Source: Archangium lipolyticum
Lineage (GTDB): Bacteria > Myxococcota > Myxococcia > Myxococcales > Myxococcaceae
NCBI RefSeq assembly: GCF_024623785.1
Contig: NZ_JANKBZ010000008.1
Location: 124,001 to 188,000, forward strand
Reading direction: 5' to 3'
DNA length: 64,000 nt
The notes below the pieces were generated by a model. That model saw only the letters and a program-made list of their open reading frames with translations, made no database searches and was not told the origin of the DNA. Below, in pieces: positions 16,884-25,341 of the stretch. A program made the translations under genes and the position numbers. How positions within the stretch are numbered: position 1 is the first letter of the stretch; each line of letters opens with the position of its first letter.

Positions 16884-18200
16884 TCATCCCCCCAGCAGCG
16901 GGGGAAAGAAGAGGGTCGGAGTGCCGCACCCTTCCGCGGTGGGGAAGAACGTCAGGTCCGACCCGACGCCCCGCAGCGCGCGGAACGTCTCCAGCACGGG
17001 CAGGCTCAGGTCCACCGGAGCCACCCGGCGCACGCGCTGGCCCGCACGCACCTCCCAGCCCCCGGCCAACAGCGTCACCGTCCCCGGGCGCGGCATCGTG
17101 GTGAACGTCTCCACGCGCGCCACCAGCTCCGTGTAGTGCTCGGGGAGCGCATCGCCCCGCGGCACCACGAAGAGGTTGACCGCAGAGGGAGCCGGAGGCG
17201 CGTCCTCGAAGCGCAGGCCCCGGCCGTTCGACTCCACCCCGAGCCGTGCCGCGCTCGCCGCCGAGTGGAGGAACCCCTGCAACCGGCCCTCGTCGATGAG
17301 CCGCAGCGGGCGCGTGGGCGTGCCCTCGTCGTCCGCGCTCCGCCACCGCGTGCCGAGCGGATGGAGCGGCACGTCCTCGACGCACAGCACCGAGGGAAAG
17401 GGCTTCTTCCCCACCGCTCGCGCGAGGGCGGGAAGGGAGGCCGCCACGTCGCCTCGCAACATCCAGCCCAGCGCCGCGACGAGCGGGGCCGCGACGGCGG
17501 GCCGCAAGACGAGGGGCAGGGCCGGCTCCACCGCTCCGGCAGGCCCCTCCAGCGCCTCGACGTCCCCGGCGAGCCGGGCCCGGAGGGAAGCCAGGTCCCA
17601 GTCGTCTCCTCGCCGGGAAGCAACGGCGTCGACCACGGCCCCACGCGAGGTCTCGCAACGCACGAAGGCTTCCTCCCGCTCGTGGGCCGCCTCCTGGAAG
17701 CCCCCCTCGCCGCGCAGGAGCGCGGTCCACGTCTCGGACCGGGCGAGCACCATGGCCTGCACCACGACGCCGGGAGGAACCACCATCCGGGTGAGCCGCG
17801 CCGCCTGCTCCCGCATCCGCTCGCTCGACAGCCCGGCGAGCGGAGGTGACGCGGGTCCGGCCAGCTCTCCCACCACCGGCGGAGGCGGGGAGCCGGTGCC
17901 CATCCGCCGCACCGCCAGCTCCAGCACGCGCCCGAGGCCCTCGGACCCGCCCAGGGGCAGCACCGCGTGCCCGGAGCGCTCGCCCTCCCACACCCTCGCG
18001 GCCACCGACAGGGACTCGCCCTGGCTGATGGTGGAGGAACCGGTGCCCACCTCGTACTCCAGCGACAGCCTACGGCCCGCGGAGAGGAAGAGCTCGGCCG
18101 TGATGGAGGGCAACCTCCGCGTGAAGGCTTCCAGCTCCGCCCGGGCCGCATCCGTCAGGGCGCGCGGGTCCATCCCCGCCTCACTGGTGCTCACCCGCAT
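16884..18200 (-). CDS. PmbA/TldE-like partner of a TldD protease
   Basis: The protein is about 438 residues from ATG 18200, which has GGAGAGCGAGG just upstream; starts at 18230 and 18173 are alternatives. It has the PmbA/TldE pattern: an N-terminal alpha/beta domain with LSLEYEVG, a C-terminal barrel with DDEGTPTRPLRLIDEG and NLFVVPRGD, and no HExxxH, as expected of the non-catalytic TldE subunit. TldD and TldE form a heterodimeric zinc protease that degrades unfolded peptides and removes leader peptides in microcin B17 maturation. A TldD gene diverges from it 136 bases away. Sequence is diverged from housekeeping TldE, suggesting a dedicated copy. Confidence 0.85.
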   Translation of the reverse strand: MRVSTSEAGMDPRALTDAARAELEAFTRRLPSITAELFLSAGRRLSLEYEVGTGSSTISQGESLSVAARVWEGERSGHAVLPLGGSEGLGRVLELAVRRMGTGSPPPPVVGELAGPASPPLAGLSSERMREQAARLTRMVVPPGVVVQAMVLARSETWTALLRGEGGFQEAAHEREEAFVRCETSRGAVVDAVASRRGDDWDLASLRARLAGDVEALEGPAGAVEPALPLVLRPAVAAPLVAALGWMLRGDVAASLPALARAVGKKPFPSVLCVEDVPLHPLGTRWRSADDEGTPTRPLRLIDEGRLQGFLHSAASAARLGVESNGRGLRFEDAPPAPSAVNLFVVPRGDALPEHYTELVARVETFTTMPRPGTVTLLAGGWEVRAGQRVRRVAPVDLSLPVLETFRALRGVGSDLTFFPTAEGCGTPTLFFPPLLGG

Positions 18201-18336
18201 CCTCGCTCTCCAGACCCACCGGGACGGCACCCATCATGCCCCATTCCCCCTGCCCACCGGAGGAGGCGCCGGCCAGGGGGGCTCGTCCCGGAGAGCGCGC
18301 ACGGAATGATAGAAAGCGGGGAGGAGGCACACCGTC

Positions 18337-19614
18337 TTGCTGGATTGCTTCGTGGAGCGGCGCGAGGTCACCGAGGTCGTCCATCAACGCTCGGGGTTGC
18401 GCGTGCAGGCTCCCACCTGCGAGCGCGGCCATGCCCTCCGCCAGGAGGTGTCCGGAGGCCTCGAGCAGGTGTGGACGGAGGTGGCCGACGGAGCACTCCC
18501 GCCCGGAGCCCTCCCCTCGGAGCTGCTGGCCCCGGCGCGCGAACTGCTCACCCCCGAGCCCTCGCCACCGGACGCCACCGGGCTGGTGGAGGTGGTGCGG
18601 AGGCTCGTGGACGTGGCCCGGGCGGAGGGCGCGGCGCACCTGGATGTGCTGCTTCGCGAGGTGGATCAACGCACCCTCCTCGCCAACGCGTCCCGCTTGG
18701 TCGCGGATCATCGGCACCATGCCCTGATCGAGCTGAAGGTGTACCGCGCCCATGACGGAGGAATGGCGGAGCTCTGGCGCTGCGCGGCCTACGCGGACGG
18801 CGCGCGGCTGAGCGCGGCCCTGCCGGAGCTCGAGTCGCTGGTGGGCCGGATGGCACAGCTGCTGCGCGAGGGTACGCCCACCGTGCCATGCCCCACCGGC
18901 TCGCTCCCGGTGGTGTTTCCTCCGGGCTCGGCCTCCGCCTGCTTCTTCCACGAGGTCTGCGGCCACCCGCTGGAGGGGGACGTCGTTGCACGAGGAGGCT
19001 CGTACATGGCCCGCCGCCTCGGACAACGCGTGGCCGAGCCCTTCGTCACCCTCTCGGACGACCCGACCGACGGGTGCGGAGCGCTCGCGTACACCTGGGA
19101 CGACGAGGGCCACCCCGCGCAGCCGGTCCACCTGCTCCACGGAGGTGTCGTGGGTTCGCCCCTGCACGACGCGCGGAGCGCGAAGACCCTGGGCCACCTC
19201 CCCAACGGCCACGGGCGGCGGGTGGGCTTCAAACACCCTCCCCTTCCCCGCATGGCACATACCCGCGTGGAGCCCCACCTGGGCCACCTGGATGGCCTGC
19301 TGGCCGACATCCCCCACGGGTTGCTGATCCGCCACCTGACTCCCCGCCACATGAACCTGCTGTCGGGGGACTTCAGCTTCTACATCGTGGAGGCGCAGGA
19401 GATCCGCGAGGGCCGGCCGGGGCGGCTGGTGTCCCCGGGCATCCTCAGCGGCAACGGCCTGGAGGCCCTCGCCAGCATCGACGCGGTCGGCGCGGACTAC
19501 CAGAACCTCTTCGCCACCCGGGGCTGCCGCAAGCTGGACCACGGCCCGCTGCCCGTGTCCTTCGGGCAGCCGACCCTCCGCTTCCGCCAGCTCCACGTCC
19601 GCCCCTGGCGCTGA
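18337..19614 (+). CDS. TldD-like zinc metalloprotease
   Basis: The 425-residue protein carries the TldD active site HEVCGH at 205-210 in FFHEVCGHPLEGD and the family sequence PPLPRMAHTRVE. A likely third zinc ligand is the Cys in TRGCRKLD near the C-terminus, equivalent to the GxCGK region of TldD. The start appears to be TTG at 18337, with GGGGAGGAGG upstream; no ATG is available before an in-frame stop, so the N-terminus is shorter than in typical TldD. It diverges from the PmbA/TldE-like gene. With it, the protein should form a peptide-cleaving TldD/E complex, plausibly acting on the 59-aa peptide encoded at 23.8 kb. Confidence 0.88.
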   Translation: MLDCFVERREVTEVVHQRSGLRVQAPTCERGHALRQEVSGGLEQVWTEVADGALPPGALPSELLAPARELLTPEPSPPDATGLVEVVRRLVDVARAEGAAHLDVLLREVDQRTLLANASRLVADHRHHALIELKVYRAHDGGMAELWRCAAYADGARLSAALPELESLVGRMAQLLREGTPTVPCPTGSLPVVFPPGSASACFFHEVCGHPLEGDVVARGGSYMARRLGQRVAEPFVTLSDDPTDGCGALAYTWDDEGHPAQPVHLLHGGVVGSPLHDARSAKTLGHLPNGHGRRVGFKHPPLPRMAHTRVEPHLGHLDGLLADIPHGLLIRHLTPRHMNLLSGDFSFYIVEAQEIREGRPGRLVSPGILSGNGLEALASIDAVGADYQNLFATRGCRKLDHGPLPVSFGQPTLRFRQLHVRPWR

Positions 19615-19621
19615 GGCCCAC

Positions 19622-20716
19622 TCACCGCGGCAGGCACATCCAGCTCGTGTCCGGATCCGGCGCGGGCTCGGAGGTCACATCGTCCGGCGGCGGCGGGCCA
19701 CCGGGCTGCGCGTGCAGCCGGAGGAACGACACGCCCGGGACGACCGGAATCTCGACGCTCGGGATGCGCCACGGCCGGGGACCCAACTCGTCCTTGGGGT
19801 CCTCCTTCGTGTCGACGAAGTTCAACTTCACCGGCCCCGTCGTGCCCTTGGGAATCACCAGCGCGAAGTAGCCCAGCGGGCTGACCGGGGCGGGGATGGC
19901 GAAGTAGCCCATGGGCCCCTGGCTCGGGGGAACCTCCGGGGCGCCCGGCGGCGCCCAGCCGACCCCGAACTGGAGGACGTTGTTCGGGGACACCTCCACC
20001 GCCGTGATGAAGTCATCCGAGGGGATGTTGAAGATGTCGAGCACCGGGCTGGGGGAATAGACCCAGATGAACACCACGGCGCCCGTCTTGCTCGGATCCG
20101 CCAGATCCGCGGGCGTCGTCGGCATGTCCATCATGGTCATCATGTTGGCCACGGCTGCCAGGCCACCGAGATCTCCCAGCATCTCCGCCACCTGCAACTG
20201 GCAGGAAGACGCACGGGCAAGGATGGGGCGCAGCGCGGTCGTCGGGTAGTACTTCCCCACGGGGATGGGCGTGAAATCCGGCGGGGAGAAGATATTCGGA
20301 GCGCCAATCCCCACGCCCTCCGCCGGGGGCTCGGCCCTGGCCATGTACAGGGTGGTGTCACTGGTGGGCACCCCGAGCACCTGCCAGGCCCCCGTGGGCG
20401 GCACGGGGCCGCTGGTGTCGGCGGCGGTGCCGTCACCGACGATGCTCACGTGCGCGCCCATGGGCGCCGCGCGCATGCCGTGGGGATTGCCGTTGAAGAA
20501 CGCGGGCGGCGGCGCCTGAGTGGGGTCCCCCGGCCAGTTGGCCATGGAGAAGAAGAACGCCTCGGGGTCGTAGACGAGGCCCGACACGGTCGTCTTGCGC
20601 TGTGGCAGGTCCGTGTACGAGATGTCCGAGCCGGACGTGGAACCTGGATCCTCCCCCTGGCACCCGGACAGGGCGGCGGACAGCAGGGTGACGGCGACGA
20701 AGGATGAAGCCCTCAT
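19622..20716 (-). CDS. Predicted outer-membrane or periplasmic lipoprotein, function unknown
   Basis: The 364-residue protein starts at ATG 20716 with a lipoprotein signal (lipobox LSGC). It is rich in Pro, Gly and Met (MMTMMDMP) and beta-prone, with YFAIPAPVSPLGYFALVIP near the end. I do not recognise a named family. It starts 20 bases after the stop of the multihaem cytochrome on the same strand, so the two form an operon and may be partners at the cell surface. A longer in-frame reading to 20887 overlaps the cytochrome and is rejected. Its stop lies 7 bases from the convergent TldD stop. Confidence 0.75.
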   Translation of the reverse strand: MRASSFVAVTLLSAALSGCQGEDPGSTSGSDISYTDLPQRKTTVSGLVYDPEAFFFSMANWPGDPTQAPPPAFFNGNPHGMRAAPMGAHVSIVGDGTAADTSGPVPPTGAWQVLGVPTSDTTLYMARAEPPAEGVGIGAPNIFSPPDFTPIPVGKYYPTTALRPILARASSCQLQVAEMLGDLGGLAAVANMMTMMDMPTTPADLADPSKTGAVVFIWVYSPSPVLDIFNIPSDDFITAVEVSPNNVLQFGVGWAPPGAPEVPPSQGPMGYFAIPAPVSPLGYFALVIPKGTTGPVKLNFVDTKEDPKDELGPRPWRIPSVEIPVVPGVSFLRLHAQPGGPPPPDDVTSEPAPDPDTSWMCLPR

Positions 20717-20736
20717 GGATGATGTCCTCGGGAGAG

Positions 20737-22662
20737 TCACTGACCAGGGAGGATGTGCAGGTTGGGCGGTTTCACGGCGTGGCACGCGTTGGCGCAGTTG
20801 CCGTAGGCGTTGGGCGTGTTCTGCGGCTCCTCGAACTTCAAATCGAAGTATTCCGTGCCGTGAACGGTGACGTGGCAGCTGTTGCACACGGCGAGGCTCG
20901 GCCGCAGAGCGCTCTCACGCGTCAGGTGGCACACGCGGCAGTCCGCCTTGTCCTGCTTGTACTTGCGCGAGCCCATGTGCAGCCGGTGCATCAGGTCCGA
21001 CATGTGGCCGGCCGTCTCGTCGATGTGGCACGTGCTGCACACCTCCACGTTGTCCACGGACAGGCCGTGGTGGAGGTTGTTCAGCGAACTCACGCCGTTG
21101 TGGCACACTTGGCAGTTGCCGATGTTGCCCGGGTAGCTCGTCCGCTGCTCCTGGCCCACCTGGAAGAAGAAGGTGTCGAGCCGGTTGAGCCGCTCGCCCA
21201 TGAAGTAGCGGTGCCCCTTGAGCAGGATGGCGTAGGTGCCCGGCTTCGCGTCCGGCGGCAGCTCCACGCCATAGCGCGTGGCCGGCTGCATGTCCGTGTA
21301 CCCGGCGATGGCCCGGAGCAGGCCCGGCTCGACGAAGTACTTCGGCTCGCTCGTGCGCGGGAAGGAGAAGTACGGCAGCTCATAGGTGCCGTTGATGGGC
21401 CGCAGGTTCTGCAGCGGACCCACCACCTTGAAGCCGGACTCGGAGCTGCTCGTGTCCCGGTAGGTGAGCAGCATCGACTCGTTGAAGTAGGCCAGACCGT
21501 TGGAGTTGCCGCCCAGGTAGTCGTTGAAGGAGGGCAGCAGGTCGCGCGAGTGCAGCGCATTGCCGTCACCGTCGTTCAGGGAGATCTGGAAGTCGACCGT
21601 CTCGCCCGGAATGAAGAACTTGCCGTTCTTCGGCTTGTTGATGTGCACCTGCTGCGACAGACCGAACCCGCAGGGCACCACCTCCGTGGTGGCGAACCCC
21701 TTGTCGTCCAACTTGAAGCAGGTGGCCCCCTTGTCCACCTCCTTGATGAAGGTGACCGGGAAGAGGAAGGGCTCGGCCGGCATCAGGCTCCAGGTGACGC
21801 GGATGACACCCTCACCGTAGAGGTCCGGCATGCGGAACGACTTGAAGGGGTTGGTGGAGTTGGCGAACGACACCTTCACCCCCGTCAGGAAGTAGGGCGT
21901 CGTGTCGGGCACCAGGTGCATCTCGTTGTCGCCAGCGAACCGCGGGCGGCCCACGCCGAAGACGCCGAAGCTCGCGCGGGTGCGCCCGGTGACGGGGTTC
22001 TCCGAGAGGAACTCCTTGCGCTCGTACGTCGTGGAGGCGCGCACGATGCCTCCCGAGTCGACCACCTCGATGAGGAAGGTGTCGTCGTCGGAGATCATCC
22101 ACGCGGCGTTCTCGAAGAACGTCTCGCGCAGGAAGGACCCCGGACCCTGGCGCCGCCACTCGTCACGGCCCACCGTCAGCCCGGACCAGTCCAGGCTCTT
22201 GAAGCGCGACTGCTTGCGGATCCACGCCGCCGGGGTGCGGCGATCGTTGTAGTCCGGGTTGCTCGGGTCCGGCTTGCCGTCCGCGCCCACCTTGTAGACG
22301 TTCACCAGCGTGTCCATCACGGTGAACTCGCGCAGGAAGTAGTTCGCTCCCGCGGTGATGGTGAACCGGGCCGTCGGCTCCACGGAGTCGCCCAGGGGCA
22401 TCCCGCTGTTGAGCGGGGGGCACTTCGCCGGATAGCCGTCCAGCTCGAGCGAACCGCGCGTCACCGGCTCGCCATTGGGAAGGATGGCGCAGCCATTGAA
22501 GCCCAGCAGGCTCAGCGAGATGGCACCCGAGGCGGAGCTGGAGTACGGGTCGAACGCCTGTGCGCCACGGCCACGCGTCCCCTCCGCATCCTCGGTCCTG
22601 AAGACGTCACAGCTCGAAGCGAGCACTGCCACGCAAAGAAGAAGGGTCTTCTGATGTTTCAT
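20737..22662 (-). CDS. Multihaem c-type cytochrome lipoprotein
   Basis: The 641-residue protein has a lipoprotein signal with LASSC, a large beta-rich region of about 500 residues, and a C-terminal haem domain. The haem domain shows four CXXCH motifs (CQVCH, CSTCH, CRVCH, CNSCH) and one CX3CH (CANACH), plus several free His for axial ligation. The plan recalls OmcA/MtrC-type surface cytochromes, but with fewer haems. It should be exported, matured by the c-type cytochrome system and anchored in a membrane, carrying electrons to or from an extracellular or periplasmic partner. The start at ATG 22662 is preferred to GTG 22668. Its link to the metabolite locus is positional only. Confidence 0.85.
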   Translation of the reverse strand: MKHQKTLLLCVAVLASSCDVFRTEDAEGTRGRGAQAFDPYSSSASGAISLSLLGFNGCAILPNGEPVTRGSLELDGYPAKCPPLNSGMPLGDSVEPTARFTITAGANYFLREFTVMDTLVNVYKVGADGKPDPSNPDYNDRRTPAAWIRKQSRFKSLDWSGLTVGRDEWRRQGPGSFLRETFFENAAWMISDDDTFLIEVVDSGGIVRASTTYERKEFLSENPVTGRTRASFGVFGVGRPRFAGDNEMHLVPDTTPYFLTGVKVSFANSTNPFKSFRMPDLYGEGVIRVTWSLMPAEPFLFPVTFIKEVDKGATCFKLDDKGFATTEVVPCGFGLSQQVHINKPKNGKFFIPGETVDFQISLNDGDGNALHSRDLLPSFNDYLGGNSNGLAYFNESMLLTYRDTSSSESGFKVVGPLQNLRPINGTYELPYFSFPRTSEPKYFVEPGLLRAIAGYTDMQPATRYGVELPPDAKPGTYAILLKGHRYFMGERLNRLDTFFFQVGQEQRTSYPGNIGNCQVCHNGVSSLNNLHHGLSVDNVEVCSTCHIDETAGHMSDLMHRLHMGSRKYKQDKADCRVCHLTRESALRPSLAVCNSCHVTVHGTEYFDLKFEEPQNTPNAYGNCANACHAVKPPNLHILPGQ

Positions 22663-22781
22663 GGGCACGAGAGGCCTGCGCGCTCCGCCACAGCGGTATG
22701 GCAGGGGGGATCAGCGGTCAGGCGCGAGGAGACTACCAAGCAGATTCATTGAAAGCCAACAGTGAGGCCCGAACCCGGCCC

Positions 22782-23789
22782 TCACTCCGGAGTGGGGCCC
22801 TCGATGGGCCGGCCGGCACGCAGGGAGATCACTCCCCGGCGGTACTCGTTCGGAAGCCGGTCCGCCTTGACGTGGACCTCACCCGCGAAGTCCATCGGGT
22901 GGGCCTTGGGCCGCTGTGCCTCGGCGACGAGCCGATCCTGCTCGAGGATGGCCAGCTCGGACTTCACGAAGATGTCCGGGAAGAGCTTCAGGCCCGGGTG
23001 GTAGGAGGCGAAGTAGAAGCACTGCATCTTCTCTTCCGACCAGGGTGAAGCAATCGCATACACCCCGTGTTGGAAGAAGAGCGTGGGCTTGAAGGAGAGC
23101 CGCACGGCGAACGGGAAGGACACCTCGTAGGTGAGCGTGGTCTTGTCCACCCTGGGTGCGGCCCCACCGATGCCCGGCGCGAGCGCGGGGTAGGAGATCT
23201 GCGCCCGGAGCCCGCCCGGGAGCCGCTCGACGTCGTAGGCAGGCACCTCCTGCTGCTCCGGGTTGCCGAAGGTTCCCTCGTGCACCCAGGACAGGTGGGT
23301 GACGTCCAGGACGATCTCCATCATGCGGCCCGCGGAGACGTTCCAGTCCAGGCGCGGGAGCGCGACGGTGGCGAGCTTCCCGCTCTCGAGCTCCGGCCAC
23401 TCCGGCAGAGGGGCCGCGGGCTCCGGAGCCAGACACACCCAGACGAGGCCGTAGCGCTCGACGGCGCGGTACGAGGCGAGCGCGGCCCGGGCCGGGATGG
23501 GAACGCCCGGCTGCGACGGCACCCGGACACACCGGCCATCCTGCCCGTACGTCCACCCGTGGAAGCCACAACGGAGCCCCTCGCCGACGACGGTCCCTCC
23601 GCACAGATCGGCGCCGCGGTGCGCGCAGTAGCGCTGCGTCACGGAGACCCCGCTCCCCGAGCGCCACACCACGAGCTCCCGCCCCAGCAGGCGAGCGGCT
23701 AGCGGACGCTCCTTCAGCTCGTGGGAGAACGCGACGGGGTGCCAGTACGGAGCGAAGGCTTCTTCGTAGGGGCGAACGCCGGAGTCCAT
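22782..23789 (-). CDS. Rieske non-haem iron oxygenase
   Basis: The 335-residue protein has an N-terminal Rieske domain with 2Fe-2S ligands C55-A-H57 and C74-GF-H77 (CAHRGADLCGG and CGFHGWTYG). The C-terminal catalytic domain has the mononuclear iron site in DVTHLSWVHEG (His165 and His170) with a candidate Asp in EQDRLV. This is the one-component oxygenase fold of the vanillate demethylase/phenoxybenzoate type, which hydroxylates or demethylates aromatic and other substrates. No reductase gene lies alongside, so it must borrow electrons. It begins 15 bases after the stop of the 59-aa peptide gene, so the two are co-transcribed and that peptide is a candidate substrate. Confidence 0.9.
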   Translation of the reverse strand: MDSGVRPYEEAFAPYWHPVAFSHELKERPLAARLLGRELVVWRSGSGVSVTQRYCAHRGADLCGGTVVGEGLRCGFHGWTYGQDGRCVRVPSQPGVPIPARAALASYRAVERYGLVWVCLAPEPAAPLPEWPELESGKLATVALPRLDWNVSAGRMMEIVLDVTHLSWVHEGTFGNPEQQEVPAYDVERLPGGLRAQISYPALAPGIGGAAPRVDKTTLTYEVSFPFAVRLSFKPTLFFQHGVYAIASPWSEEKMQCFYFASYHPGLKLFPDIFVKSELAILEQDRLVAEAQRPKAHPMDFAGEVHVKADRLPNEYRRGVISLRAGRPIEGPTPE

Positions 23790-23804
23790 GGGGCCAAACC
23801 CGGC

Positions 23805-23984
23805 TCACGCCAGCGCGAGCGGGGCGATCTTGCTCTCGATCTCCTCGAGCAGGAAGTTGATCTCCTCCAGCTCATCGAGCTTCTCCGGGGCCGCCGTGGC
23901 CACGGGGGCCTCCGCGGGAGCCGCCTGAACGGGAGCGGGCACTACGAGCTGAGCCGGTACGACCGGAGTCTCTTCCGAAGCCAT
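23805..23984 (-). CDS. 59-aa peptide, candidate RiPP precursor
   Basis: This small gene encodes 59 residues. The ATG at 23984 has a perfect AGGAGG eight bases upstream and a TTGACA promoter box further up. Residues 1-33 are rich in Pro, Ala and Val (TPVVPAQLVVPAPVQ). Residues 36-52 form a strongly acidic amphipathic helix, LDELEEINFLLEEIESK, and the peptide ends in IAPLALA. There is no Cys, Tyr, Trp or His, so thioether, lanthipeptide or PQQ-type chemistry is excluded. An acidic Leu/Ile helix of this kind is typical of RiPP leader peptides, and next door are a Rieske oxygenase, JmjC hydroxylases and TldD/E proteases. The modified part could be the Pro/Ala region or the hydrophobic tail. I recognise no family. 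Confidence 0.75.
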   Translation of the reverse strand: MASEETPVVPAQLVVPAPVQAAPAEAPVATAAPEKLDELEEINFLLEEIESKIAPLALA

Positions 23985-23992
23985 GGTTGGTG

Positions 23993-23998
23993 CCTCCT
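23993..23998 (-). promoter_or_regulatory. Consensus ribosome-binding site of the 59-aa peptide gene
   Basis: AGGAGG on the minus strand is separated by eight bases from the ATG at 23984. Such a perfect site predicts high translation and is the main evidence that this short frame is a real gene. Confidence 0.85.
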
Positions 23999-24040
23999 GG
24001 GGGGGTCAGGGCAAAGCAAGCGGCACTACGCAATTCCTGA

Positions 24041-24069
24041 TGTTCTCGTAACTTGAGAGCTTCTGTCAA
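24041..24069 (-). promoter_or_regulatory. Predicted sigma-70-type promoter of the peptide-Rieske operon
   Basis: On the minus strand TTGACA (24069-24064) is a perfect -35 box. With a 17- or 18-base spacer the -10 position reads AGAACA or GAACAT (about 24046-24040), a weak match. Transcription would start near 24033, giving a leader of about 50 bases. Confidence 0.5.
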
Positions 24070-24082
24070 CGCACGATAGAAT
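24053..24082 (+). promoter_or_regulatory. Predicted sigma-70-type promoter of the JmjC-barrel-NRPS operon
   Basis: TTGAGA (24053-24058), an 18-base spacer and TAGAAT (24077-24082) form a good promoter. The start would be near 24089, about 25 bases before the ATG at 24114. It overlaps the minus-strand promoter, so the two operons share one control region. Confidence 0.55.
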
Positions 24083-24113
24083 CGATGAGTCTGCCTGTTA
24101 GGATGTGGATGCC

Positions 24114-25307
24114 ATGCGCCTGCCGCCGCTGCCCTTCGAAGCCAAGCCCGTCCGTCGAATTGCCCGGATCAGGCCCGAGGAGTTGCTGAACTACGCGTTC
24201 GACGAGCCCGTGGTGCTGACGGGGTGCATGGACGAGTGGCGGCTTTATCAGGAACTGAGAGCGGCCACCACGCACGAGCAGAAGATGGCGGTGCTGGGCT
24301 CGCTCATCGGCGAGCGGCCGGTGACGTTCCACCGCCTGCCGCGCGAGCACAAGGGACAGTTCCACTTCCAGCCGGACAACCTGGAGCGGCTGACGTTCGG
24401 CAAGAGCACGAAGCAGGCGGATGTGCCCTTCGACGCCTTCGCGAGCCAGGCCCTTCAGAGCCTGCGCGGCGCCAGCGGGGACTACGTCTACATGCAGGCG
24501 CACTACATCCCGCCGGCGACGCCGCTCTTCGAGGCCCTGGGGCCCAACGTCCTGTCCTTCCTCCGCGAGGATCAGGTCCACGCGACACTCTGGGTGGGCT
24601 CCAATGGCCAGGTGGTCAACCTGCACTACGACGACTTCCTGACCTTCATCTGCATGGCGGATGGGGTGAAGCGGGTGACCCTGTTCGCGCCGGATCTGCT
24701 CCCCTACATCTACCAGGCGCCCTTCGATCGGATGATCGAGTGCGCCCAGGTGAGCCTCGTGCGGTTGCTGGAGCTGGACCTGAAGCGCTACCCGCTGTTC
24801 GCGGAGGCGCTGAAGGATGCCCGGGTCGTGGAGCTGCAACCCGGAGAGGTGCTGCTCGTGCCCCCCATGTGGTGGCACCACGTCGAGTCGTTCGGGCTCA
24901 ACGTCATGGTCAACAACCGGGTGTTCTTCGCCTCCTTCGAGCACTTCGAGGAGGTGTACGCGAACCTCACGCACGCCGTGCGGCTGTTCGTCCACGTCCC
25001 CGCCGAGCAGCGCGCCCGCGCCATGGCGCTCTACCAGCAGACGCTCTTCGCGCCGGGAGGCGTCGTCGAACCCACCTCCTCGCATGCCGCCGCGCTGGCG
25101 GAGGAGACGCCGGAGCAGGCGCGGCACCGCGCCACGACGCGGCGGCTGGCCGAGGGTCTCCCGGAGTTCCTGCGCAAGCACCTCGCGCGCTACTACAGCC
25201 ACTTCGTCTTCCAGGCCTCGGGTGATCCGCACCCCTCCCTGCCCGGCGCCTTCGCCGCCATGGTGGAGCGCAACGCCAACGCCCCGACCTTCTTCCCTCG
25301 GGACTGA
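24114..25307 (+). CDS. JmjC/cupin-like Fe(II) 2-oxoglutarate oxygenase (second of three)
   Basis: The 397-residue protein is a cupin-like JmjC enzyme. Iron ligands are H171 and D173 in NLHYDDFLTF and a His in MWWHHVES (255/256). VVLTGCMDEW near the N-terminus and LFAPDLLPYIY match JmjC hydroxylases that act on protein side chains. A helical C-terminal region of about 110 residues follows. ATG 24114 is chosen because AGGA sits ten bases upstream; GTG 24105 has no usable site. It is the first gene of the rightward NRPS operon and diverges from the peptide gene, with which it shares a promoter region. Its best candidate substrates are that peptide or an NRPS-bound residue. Confidence 0.85.
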   Translation: MRLPPLPFEAKPVRRIARIRPEELLNYAFDEPVVLTGCMDEWRLYQELRAATTHEQKMAVLGSLIGERPVTFHRLPREHKGQFHFQPDNLERLTFGKSTKQADVPFDAFASQALQSLRGASGDYVYMQAHYIPPATPLFEALGPNVLSFLREDQVHATLWVGSNGQVVNLHYDDFLTFICMADGVKRVTLFAPDLLPYIYQAPFDRMIECAQVSLVRLLELDLKRYPLFAEALKDARVVELQPGEVLLVPPMWWHHVESFGLNVMVNNRVFFASFEHFEEVYANLTHAVRLFVHVPAEQRARAMALYQQTLFAPGGVVEPTSSHAAALAEETPEQARHRATTRRLAEGLPEFLRKHLARYYSHFVFQASGDPHPSLPGAFAAMVERNANAPTFFPRD

Positions 25308-25341
25308 GTCAGGCGCCAGAGCCCTCCGCCATCCCCCCATC

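Noticed and set aside
20704..22752. Open plus-strand frame of 682 codons
   Set aside because: It lies opposite the multihaem cytochrome gene, whose haem motifs and signal peptide are unmistakable.
23805..23984. 59-aa peptide as a PQQ-, lanthipeptide- or lasso-type precursor
   Set aside because: It lacks the Glu/Tyr pair of PqqA with its motif, has no Cys and almost no Ser/Thr in the tail, and no matching cyclase, lanthionine synthetase or lasso enzymes are in the window.
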